DNA from: Acidianus hospitalis
GTDB taxonomy: Archaea; Thermoproteota; Thermoprotei_A; Sulfolobales; Sulfolobaceae
Length of the DNA stretch: 5,286 nt
Reading direction: 5' to 3'
Assembly (NCBI GenBank): GCA_003086435.1
Contig: QEFD01000147.1
Coordinates: 1 to 5,286, forward strand
In this document: positions 1 through 4,772 of the stretch, one piece after another
Position numbering within the stretch: the stretch's first letter is position 1
Layout of the letters: each line of letters starts with the position of its first letter
The notes under the pieces: generated by a model
Seen by the model: the letters and a program-made list of their open reading frames with translations, nothing else
Databases searched by the model: none
Told to the model about the DNA's origin: nothing
Translations under genes and position numbers: made by a program

Positions 1-146
1 TCTATATTATTTAAATCCCCGTAAACGTAATTAACGTCAAGTGGTGGTTTTACTATATCAATTACTGTAACGTCATGATCTTTCATTAACTCTTTGGTAA
101 TTACTCTTCCTATTAATCCAGAACCGCCGAGTATCGTTACTCTCAT
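1..146 (-). CDS. NAD(P)-dependent epimerase/dehydratase-like protein (extended SDR), N-terminal part
   Basis: About 48 codons read leftward from an ATG at 146 and run off the window edge, so only the N-terminus is seen. It begins MRVTILGGSGLIGR, a beta strand followed by the glycine-rich GGSGLIG dinucleotide-binding loop (residues 7-13). A second strand, VTVIDI, follows at about 27-32; its aspartate is where an NAD(H)-binding Rossmann fold holds the ribose. YVYGDLNN near residue 40 resembles the GDLxD motif after the third strand of extended short-chain dehydrogenases such as sugar-nucleotide epimerases. The start lies 5 nt after the permease stop codon, and a GTGA motif that includes this stop sits 5 nt before the ATG, so the two genes are probably cotranscribed. 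A saccharopine-reductase-like protein has a similar N-terminus and is not excluded. The Tyr-Lys catalytic pair lies outside the window. Confidence 0.75.
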   Translation of the reverse strand, partial: MRVTILGGSGLIGRVITKELMKDHDVTVIDIVKPPLDVNYVYGDLNNI

Positions 147-151
147 CTTCT

Positions 152-1747
152 TCACTCTGGAGGAATTTCTTTAAATATTAAACCTAGGTCTATGCCTTTA
201 TCTTTATTAAGCCTAGTAGCTACATAATAAATTACTAGGCCAGTAGCATAAATTGCCGTCAATGAAGCTATTGTTGGTATATTTATTGGCAGGAGTACAG
301 GATTTCCCCAAGTTATATACAGCGCGTAAATTAAGAAGGCAAATGTAGGTAGCCCTAGCCAAGTTACTATAGGGATGCCCAATATCTTTCTCTTTATTGG
401 AACAGAATTTTCATATACTTCCCTCCTTAGATAAGGCATTAATCCTACAGATAGAGCAAATATTGCATAACTTATTTCGAAAATGACCGTTACGTCTACT
501 ATTGAAATTCCAGGGACTAAGGCATATAATAATACTCCTGCAAAACCTATAGCTGAAACTAATGCTGTAGCCTTTAAAGGTACGTGAAACCTATCATTAA
601 CATCGGCTAACCAAGAAGGCATTATTCTATCGAAAGACCACGCAAACAAATACCTAGTTAACGCTACTATTAGGGGAGGATTACTGTAAAAGTTAGGCAA
701 CCAAAAGGCTATAAACATTATAATATATAGTGGAATACTTTTATTCACAAGGAGTGCAAAGAATGGAGTAAATGTACTTATTGAAGATAATGAAGTATAA
801 ACTGTATCATTAAGGCTATTACAAGCTATGTAACCCCATGATGTTAGGAAATTTTCTCCAAACGCATTAATATTAAGTTGCGTGAAGAGTATATAATACG
901 CTCCTATTATTATTAATGCAATTATTATTGAATAGAATACATTAATTCTTACGTTCTTCATTTCTCCAGACCACGATGCCGGTAAATTGTACCATGTATA
1001 ATAATACCAAATAACCGGAATTCCCAAGACTGCAGCAGTTATTGGATTTGCTACAAACGATAATCCGCAAGATTTTGCAAAAGATATTACGCTTTGATAT
1101 GCGTTTGGAATACCCGTAAAACTTGATAATGCAGACGAAAATTCTCCAGGATTAATTGTAGATAATACATAAAATAACACAACAGTAGAGATAAAGCTAA
1201 TAATACCACTTATTAGTGTAAATTTCCATACATTTTTACCTGACATTGCCAATATTGCGGAAATTACTATTATTACAATTCCTACAGTTACGCTACCTAA
1301 AGTCTCAGAAAAGAAACAACCAATATTAACCAATTGCTGATTACCAATGAACATGCCAAGTCCAGAGAATAGATAAGCAAACCATCTGGCTCCTAATTCG
1401 CTGTAGAGACCTAAGGAAAGAGCAAAGGCAACGAATAATCCAAAATAATTAACAAATCCTACTGCTGGATGAATTGCCCTACTATTAAAAACATAATCTC
1501 CTCCGGATCTAGGCATCGAAATTCCCGCAATGTAAAATAATGAAGCCATAGCTAAAGTAGGTACTAAAGTTATCAAATACGCAAGAGTCCAATCTATTCC
1601 CGGAGCTAGCCACAGCCAAGAGATAATTAGTATTGGGACTCCTCCAGTAACTAAGGCGAAGGTTGCTAACATAGAAGACCAAGGACTTACTTCCCTAACC
1701 AAACCTGATGATTCTCTAATGAATAGAGTTTTCTTCCTATTCTCCAT
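152..1747 (-). CDS. APC superfamily amino acid/amine permease
   Basis: A 531-residue integral membrane protein, probably a secondary transporter importing an amino acid or amine. It has about 12 or more hydrophobic stretches, for example near residues 27-47, 53-75, 97-118, 152-168, 174-195, 269-290, 324-350, 393-413, 416-437, 459-478 and 489-511. The APC signature [17 protein letters not shown] (78-94) follows the second membrane segment. GEMKNVR (261-267) matches the usual GExKN loop, and [19 protein letters not shown] (372-390) matches the cytoplasmic loop found in archaeal and bacterial APC permeases. The N-terminus is hydrophilic and carries no signal peptide. The ATG at 1747 is preceded by GGTG (1753-1756) with 5 nt between, which supports this start. 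It is transcribed divergently from the GS-like gene, so it may supply that enzyme's substrate. The family is firm; the substrate cannot be read from the sequence. Confidence 0.93.
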   Translation of the reverse strand: MENRKKTLFIRESSGLVREVSPWSSMLATFALVTGGVPILIISWLWLAPGIDWTLAYLITLVPTLAMASLFYIAGISMPRSGGDYVFNSRAIHPAVGFVNYFGLFVAFALSLGLYSELGARWFAYLFSGLGMFIGNQQLVNIGCFFSETLGSVTVGIVIIVISAILAMSGKNVWKFTLISGIISFISTVVLFYVLSTINPGEFSSALSSFTGIPNAYQSVISFAKSCGLSFVANPITAAVLGIPVIWYYYTWYNLPASWSGEMKNVRINVFYSIIIALIIIGAYYILFTQLNINAFGENFLTSWGYIACNSLNDTVYTSLSSISTFTPFFALLVNKSIPLYIIMFIAFWLPNFYSNPPLIVALTRYLFAWSFDRIMPSWLADVNDRFHVPLKATALVSAIGFAGVLLYALVPGISIVDVTVIFEISYAIFALSVGLMPYLRREVYENSVPIKRKILGIPIVTWLGLPTFAFLIYALYITWGNPVLLPINIPTIASLTAIYATGLVIYYVATRLNKDKGIDLGLIFKEIPPE

Positions 1748-1752
1748 TAAGA

Positions 1753-1756
1753 CACC
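1753..1756 (-). promoter_or_regulatory. Shine-Dalgarno motif of the permease
   Basis: GGTG on the minus strand, 5 nt before the permease ATG. It matches the core of the archaeal anti-SD (CACC). It also forms part of an inverted repeat, ACACC-TT-GGTGT on the minus strand (1752-1763), so an mRNA starting upstream of 1763 could fold over its own ribosome binding site. Confidence 0.55.
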
Positions 1757-1764
1757 AAGGTGTG

Positions 1765-1782
1765 AAATATATTAAATATATT
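1765..1782. repeat. Two tandem copies of a 9-bp repeat, AAATATATT
   Basis: AAATATATT occurs at 1765-1773 and again directly at 1774-1782 without mismatch. Each copy contains the 8-bp palindrome AATATATT, so two near-symmetric sites sit 9 bp apart on the permease promoter. This could be two regulator half-sites, duplicated TATA elements, or AT-rich slippage. Confidence 0.5.
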
Positions 1783-1790
1783 AAAAACGT
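1774..1790 (-). promoter_or_regulatory. Probable TATA-box region of the permease operon
   Basis: On the minus strand this stretch reads as a run of T followed by AATATATTTA-like sequence (TTTTTAATA at 1787-1779), resembling the Sulfolobales TATA box. A box centred near 1783 would place the transcription start about 26 nt downstream, near 1757, giving a leader of roughly 10 nt with the SD at its very start. If the downstream copy of the repeat (1765-1773) were used instead, the mRNA would be essentially leaderless. The exact box is uncertain because the whole region is AT-rich. Confidence 0.45.
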
Positions 1791-1791
1791 A

Positions 1792-1803
1792 TTTATCGAT
1801 AAA
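1792..1803. promoter_or_regulatory. Perfect 12-bp palindrome between the divergent promoters, candidate operator
   Basis: TTTATCGATAAA is its own reverse complement. It lies between the minus-strand TATA-like box (about 1779-1787) and the plus-strand TATA-like box (1813-1820), where a dimeric regulator could affect TFB/TBP access at both promoters. Lrp/AsnC-type regulators commonly control amino acid genes in Sulfolobales and bind short AT-rich palindromes. No regulator gene is visible in the window, so the link is inference. Confidence 0.4.
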
Positions 1804-1812
1804 GGTAAAAAG

Positions 1813-1820
1813 TTTTTATA
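1813..1820 (+). promoter_or_regulatory. Probable TATA box of the GS-like gene
   Basis: TTTTTATA preceded by purine-rich AAAGGTAAAAAG, which could serve as the BRE. A start about 26 nt downstream of the box centre would fall near 1843, giving a leader of about 34 nt. The box is the right half of a short inverted repeat, TAAAAA-G-TTTTTA (1806-1818). The second AT-rich box at 1858-1866 is too close to the ATG at 1877 to be the promoter. Confidence 0.5.
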
Positions 1821-1876
1821 AGTTAGGTATCTAGCATAAAGAAATCTTTATTTATTATTTATATATAAGGACATTT

Positions 1877-3127
1877 ATGAATGAAGTTTTTAAAAATTTA
1901 AAATTTATTAGAGTTGACTACGTAGATTATGGTGGAATAATAAGGAGTAAAGCTATAGAACCTAGTGATTTAGAAGATGTAATAAAGTTGGGAATAAGTG
2001 TACCAGCAGCTATGATGAATTTTACCACTTTAAATACGCTCTCTGTAACTAGGATGGAGGGCTATGAGGATGTAATGCTTTTCCCAGACCAAGGTTCGTT
2101 AACTATTTACGACGATCAAGCAATTATGATAGGAGACTTTTATACTAAGGAAGGAAAACCCTGGGAATACGACCCTAGACAAGAGCTGAGGAAAGTATTA
2201 AACAAGACGGATTATCAATTCAAAACATCGTTTGAAATAGAATTTTACTTGTTAAAAGATGGAAAATCTATTGGAGACTCTTCGTGCTATGAGCTTAAAG
2301 GGTATTACGATGTGATGAAGTTGCTTGCTGAGATAAAGGGTGTATTAAAATCTAATGGAATAGATGTGATAAAATCCATAAAAGAATGCGGTCCTTCTCA
2401 ATACGAATTTAATTTGCTACCTAAGAATCCTTTACGTACAGCAGACGAATTCATAATTTTCAAGGAGGTATCAAAATTTGTTTCAAGAAAGTACGGTTTT
2501 GAGGCTAATTTTATGCCAAAACCTTTTCCAGAAGTTGCTGGTTCCGGTTTGCACTTAAATTTTAGCATATGGAAAGAGGGTAAAAATATAACGCTAGAAG
2601 AGGAAGGAATGAATTTTCTAGCAGGAGTTCTCCATCATGCAAAAGCACTTACTCTGATTTCAGCACCTACCATAAATTCTTATAAAAGGTTAAACGCTTT
2701 TAAAAGGAAAATAAGGGTTCCGGGTACCTGGGTTCCTACTAAAATAATATATGGATATAATAACAGATCATCTATAATTAGAATACCTCAAGCTAGGTCT
2801 AAAGATGAGGAAAGGTTTGAGTTTAGATTACCAGATCCTTCAGTTAATCCTTATCTTCTCCTTGTAGCTTTCATAATAGCAGGATTGGACGGGATATCTA
2901 GACAAATGCGCCCTCCTAATCCGGTTAATGAGGATGTATTCTTTGACGATAAATTTGATAGCGTTCCTTTAACATTTGAAGGAGCTTTACGCGAATTTGA
3001 GTCGTCAAGGTTGAGGGAACTCTTAGGAAAGGTCGGAGACCAATTTCTAAGTGTAAAGAAGCAGGAATTGGAAGATTCCTTACTGGATGTAACAGACTGG
3101 GAATGGAAGGTTTATAGGGATATATGA
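1877..3127 (+). CDS. Glutamine synthetase-like ligase, probable gamma-glutamyl-amine ligase type
   Basis: A 416-residue soluble protein with a beta-grasp N-terminal domain (about 6-95) and a GS catalytic domain (about 103-416). Family enzymes use ATP to join an amine to the gamma-carboxyl of glutamate. Recognisable motifs are FEIEF (119-123, metal-binding Glu120 and Glu122), ECGPSQYE (170-177, Glu170 and Glu177), AGSGLHLNFSIW (221-232, His226), NRSSIIRIP (296-304, Arg297 and Arg302), RFEFRLPDPSVNPYL (313-327, Glu315 and Arg317) and the C-terminal VTDWEWKVYRDI. It differs from true GS: the usual HxH is HLN (Asn228), the loop usually PG(Y/F)EAP is PGTWVP (Trp285 in place of the ammonium-site Glu), and no adenylylation tyrosine motif is seen. 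It is somewhat shorter than typical GSI (about 440-470). The ATG at 1877 is the first usable start after an in-frame stop at 1832 and has only a weak AGG (1868-1870) upstream. An ordinary GS role is less likely but not excluded. Confidence 0.9.
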   Translation: MNEVFKNLKFIRVDYVDYGGIIRSKAIEPSDLEDVIKLGISVPAAMMNFTTLNTLSVTRMEGYEDVMLFPDQGSLTIYDDQAIMIGDFYTKEGKPWEYDPRQELRKVLNKTDYQFKTSFEIEFYLLKDGKSIGDSSCYELKGYYDVMKLLAEIKGVLKSNGIDVIKSIKECGPSQYEFNLLPKNPLRTADEFIIFKEVSKFVSRKYGFEANFMPKPFPEVAGSGLHLNFSIWKEGKNITLEEEGMNFLAGVLHHAKALTLISAPTINSYKRLNAFKRKIRVPGTWVPTKIIYGYNNRSSIIRIPQARSKDEERFEFRLPDPSVNPYLLLVAFIIAGLDGISRQMRPPNPVNEDVFFDDKFDSVPLTFEGALREFESSRLRELLGKVGDQFLSVKKQELEDSLLDVTDWEWKVYRDI

Positions 3128-3153
3128 GATTTATTCACTTTGTTATTAATAAT

Positions 3154-3214
3154 AAGTAAACGAAATAACATTTTTATCATATTTTGTTGTTTACTTTCTA
3201 TTAACTCTCCTTCT
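3154..3214 (+). terminator. Probable terminator of the GS-like gene, with inverted repeat and T/C-rich tract
   Basis: Starting 27 nt after the GS-like stop codon, AAGTAAAC (3154-3161) pairs perfectly with GTTTACTT (3189-3196). Adding G-T and A-T pairs inward extends the stem to 10 with a loop of about 23 nt. The loop contains TTTTT and TTTT runs (3171-3185), and the stem is followed by TCTATTAACTCTCCTTCT (3197-3214). Crenarchaeal termination depends mainly on T-rich, TTTTTYT-like tracts in the nontemplate strand, so the T runs may matter more than the stem. Confidence 0.45.
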
Positions 3215-3256
3215 AAAATGTAAAGTATTAAGAATTACTGTATAATCTTTCTCATA

Positions 3257-3290
3257 AATTTAAATATATTTTAAGGAAATACTTATATAC
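3257..3290 (+). promoter_or_regulatory. Candidate promoter in front of the small ORF
   Basis: Two TATA-like elements are present: AATTTAAATATA (3258-3269) and ACTTATATAC (3281-3290), the latter preceded by purine-rich AAGGAAAT. The first would start transcription near 3288 with a leader of about 35 nt. The second would start near 3311, placing the SD at the mRNA 5' end. Either could serve the small ORF and, by read-through, the aminotransferase and ureohydrolase. Confidence 0.4.
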
Positions 3291-3311
3291 TTTTTTATGT
3301 AGAGGATTAAT

Positions 3312-3318
3312 AGGTGAT
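3312..3318 (+). promoter_or_regulatory. Full-length Shine-Dalgarno motif before a TTG start
   Basis: AGGTGAT matches the archaeal anti-SD (ATCACCT) over 7 nt, and the GGTGA core ends 5 nt before a TTG codon at 3323. It is the strongest ribosome binding site in the window, yet it does not precede any of the large genes. It therefore argues for translation of the short ORF that follows. Confidence 0.5.
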
Positions 3319-3322
3319 AAAA

Positions 3323-3415
3323 TTGAGAACAGAAATAATGCCTAAAATTGTGTCTATAAATTTAAGTATTTTGTACTATTTCGTATTCTTATTTATGCTT
3401 AAACCTAAACAATAG
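3323..3415 (+). CDS. Possible small single-pass membrane protein, 30 residues
   Basis: A TTG-initiated ORF of 30 codons ending in TAG. It reads as a short charged head (MRTEIMPK), a hydrophobic segment of about 18 residues (IVSINLSILYYFVFLFML, 9-26) and a basic tail (KPKQ). This layout fits a small membrane-anchored peptide. The main support is the AGGTGAT SD at ideal spacing and a TATA-like promoter 25-50 nt upstream. Against it are the non-ATG start, the short length, and the AT-rich DNA, where T-rich codons give hydrophobic residues by chance. It could instead be a leader peptide or an untranslated leader of the aminotransferase operon. I recognise no family. Confidence 0.35.
   Translation: MRTEIMPKIVSINLSILYYFVFLFMLKPKQ
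3397..3404 (+). promoter_or_regulatory. Probable TATA box of the aminotransferase-ureohydrolase operon
   Basis: GCTTAAAC resembles the Sulfolobales CTTTTAAA-type box. Its centre lies about 26 nt before 3427, giving a leader of roughly 20 nt that would contain the AGGTGA site at 3436. It lies inside the 3' end of the small ORF. If both are real, the aminotransferase can be transcribed independently of the small ORF. Confidence 0.4.
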
Positions 3416-3424
3416 TTATAACTA
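3413..3424. promoter_or_regulatory. Perfect 12-bp palindrome at the aminotransferase promoter, candidate operator
   Basis: TAGTTATAACTA is its own reverse complement. It sits 8 bp downstream of the TATA-like box and just before the predicted transcription start, a position from which a bound dimer would block RNA polymerase. Its first three bases are the stop codon of the small ORF. Its sequence differs from the palindrome at 1792-1803, so the two need not bind the same protein. Confidence 0.35.
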
Positions 3425-3435
3425 ATTTCTCCTTT

Positions 3436-3441
3436 AGGTGA
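3436..3441 (+). promoter_or_regulatory. Shine-Dalgarno motif that fixes the aminotransferase start at 3447
   Basis: AGGTGA lies 5 nt before the ATG at 3447. The in-frame GTG at 3438-3440 is part of this motif, so an annotation starting at that GTG would wrongly add three residues. Confidence 0.75.
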
Positions 3442-3446
3442 AATTT

Positions 3447-4760
3447 ATGCTCAGTCTTTACACTTCTAGGACACCTAAATCTAGGATTCTCTTTGAAGAG
3501 AATAAAAACTATATGCCGTACGGAGTTAGCAGTAATTATAGGTATTTTGATCCTTATCCAATATACTTAACTAAAGGCAAAGGAAGTCGAGTATGGGACG
3601 TTGATGGAAACGAGTACATAGACTTTAATTTAGGTTTTGGAGTGCTAGAAGTTGGACATGCCAATGAGAGAATAATAGAAGAAGTAGATAACGCTATAAA
3701 GGAAGGCTCTATCCTAGGATTTGAATATTGCAAAACGGGAAAACTTGCCAAAATAATATCGCAAAGGTATAAATTGGATATGGTTAGGTTTTCGTCAACA
3801 GGTACAGAAGCTACAATGCATGCGATAAGGTTCGCCAGAGCGTATACCAAACGAAAGAAAATAATAAAATTTGAAGGGCATTATCACGGTAGCCATGACC
3901 AACTTTTAGTTAACGTTAATCCGTTGAAACCTGGAAGTAAAGTGCCTTCATCATTAGGAATTCCAGAAGAGGTAATTGCAAACACAATAGTTACTGATTG
4001 GAATGATATAGAAAGTTTTGAAAAAGTAGCAAATGAAAATGTAGCTGCAGTTATTATGGAACCGGTAGCAATGAACATGGGTTTAATTCCTACAGACGAG
4101 GATTTCCTGAAGGCTGTATTTGATCTTTCAAAAGAGAAAGGATTCTTAGTAATATTTGATGAGACTAAGACAGGTGGGAAGTTCTATTCTGGAGCGTTAG
4201 GATACTTTAACGTTAAACCGGACTTAGTAATACTAGGTAAAGCAATAGCTGGCGGATTACCTTTGTCTGTAATAGGCGGAAAGAGGGAAATTATGGAATT
4301 AATAGGACCAGGAAAAGTTGCTCATGGCGGCACCTTTAACGCAAATCCTCTTTCAGTAAGAGCATCAATAGTAACATTAACTGAGATACTTACAGAGTCT
4401 TTATTTTACCATATGCACAGATTAAGTGAAATGCTAGAGAGAGGATACAGAGAAATAGCAGAAGATCTTGGGGTAGAGCTTAGCGTTTATAGATGGGGTC
4501 CTAGTGGTTCAATATACTTTAGTCCTAAAGTACCCAGAAATTATAAAGAATTCATAAGTATTGACTTTAGTCCCTGGTTTACTTACTTTTATACTACGTT
4601 AGCAAAGGGAGTAATACCAATGGGAGGGTTTAACGAAGAATGGACAGTGTCAATTAAGCATACTGAAGAAGATATAAGAAAGCATTTAGAGGCTGCAGAA
4701 GAGGGAATAAGAAAAGCTAAGGAAATAAAAACTAACATGCCTATAGATGAGTCGTTCTAG
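3447..4760 (+). CDS. Class III (PLP) aminotransferase, glutamate-1-semialdehyde aminomutase-like
   Basis: A 437-residue PLP enzyme (counted from the ATG at 3447) of the class III aminotransferase fold. Motifs in order are [15 protein letters not shown] (46-60), [16 protein letters not shown] (116-131, phosphate-binding loop), FEGHYHG (142-148, Tyr146 stacking on the cofactor), IMEP (203-206), IFDETKTGG (236-244, Asp238 to the pyridine nitrogen), [10 protein letters not shown] (263-272, Schiff-base Lys265), [11 protein letters not shown] (293-303) and KHTEEDI (404-410). Overall order and C-terminus resemble HemL. However, DETKTGG replaces HemL's usual DEVMTGF, and HGGTFNANP is typical of HemL relatives that act on beta- or omega-amino groups, so a transaminase for beta-alanine, GABA or a related amine is likelier than haem synthesis. 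It ends 12 nt before the ureohydrolase, indicating an operon. The fold is sure, the substrate is not. Confidence 0.92.
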   Translation: MLSLYTSRTPKSRILFEENKNYMPYGVSSNYRYFDPYPIYLTKGKGSRVWDVDGNEYIDFNLGFGVLEVGHANERIIEEVDNAIKEGSILGFEYCKTGKLAKIISQRYKLDMVRFSSTGTEATMHAIRFARAYTKRKKIIKFEGHYHGSHDQLLVNVNPLKPGSKVPSSLGIPEEVIANTIVTDWNDIESFEKVANENVAAVIMEPVAMNMGLIPTDEDFLKAVFDLSKEKGFLVIFDETKTGGKFYSGALGYFNVKPDLVILGKAIAGGLPLSVIGGKREIMELIGPGKVAHGGTFNANPLSVRASIVTLTEILTESLFYHMHRLSEMLERGYREIAEDLGVELSVYRWGPSGSIYFSPKVPRNYKEFISIDFSPWFTYFYTTLAKGVIPMGGFNEEWTVSIKHTEEDIRKHLEAAEEGIRKAKEIKTNMPIDESF

Positions 4761-4762
4761 TA

Positions 4763-4767
4763 GTGAT
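4763..4767 (+). promoter_or_regulatory. Shine-Dalgarno motif of the ureohydrolase
   Basis: GTGAT lies 5 nt before the ATG at 4773, in a 12-nt spacer (4761-4772) that contains TAG, TGA and TAA triplets. This supports separate but linked translation from one mRNA with the aminotransferase. Confidence 0.55.
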
Positions 4768-4772
4768 AATAA

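Larger units (their letters stand above)
3128..3446 (+). other. 319-bp region between the GS-like and aminotransferase genes
   Basis: This gap is long for such a compact genome. The first part (3128-3214) holds an inverted repeat and T/C-rich runs fitting a transcript end. The middle (3257-3290) holds TATA-like elements. The third part (3312-3415) holds an SD motif and a 30-codon ORF. The end (3397-3446) holds a second TATA-like box, a 12-bp palindrome and the aminotransferase SD. I saw no tRNA, no C/D-box sRNA with clear C and D boxes, and no CRISPR-type repeat. Confidence 0.6.

Noticed and set aside
1858..1866. TATA-like TTTATATAT just before the GS-like ATG
   Set aside because: It is about 11 nt from the start codon, so a transcript initiated from it would begin inside the gene.
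1877..3127. Naming the ligase a housekeeping glutamine synthetase (glnA)
   Set aside because: The ammonium-site Glu loop and the HxH motif are altered and no adenylylation motif is seen, so only GS-like is supported.
3143..3152. Palindrome TTATTAATAA after the GS-like gene
   Set aside because: It is made only of A and T in AT-rich DNA, so it is expected by chance and has no promoter next to it.
3318..3350. Repeated TAAAATTG (3318-3325 and 3343-3350)
   Set aside because: A short AT-rich 8-mer occurring twice, with no further copies or regular spacing; not a CRISPR or an iteron array.
3554..3850. Minus-strand ORF of 98 codons inside the aminotransferase
   Set aside because: It is antisense to strongly conserved aminotransferase motifs, has no recognisable family, and is explained as a shadow of the real gene.
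3884..4078. Minus-strand ORF of 64 codons inside the aminotransferase
   Set aside because: Also antisense to the conserved coding sequence, with Ser/Thr/Ile-rich composition typical of a shadow frame.
3447..4760. Naming the aminotransferase hemL
   Set aside because: Motif differences ([16 protein letters not shown]) and the amine-metabolism neighbours do not support a haem synthesis role strongly enough to give the symbol.
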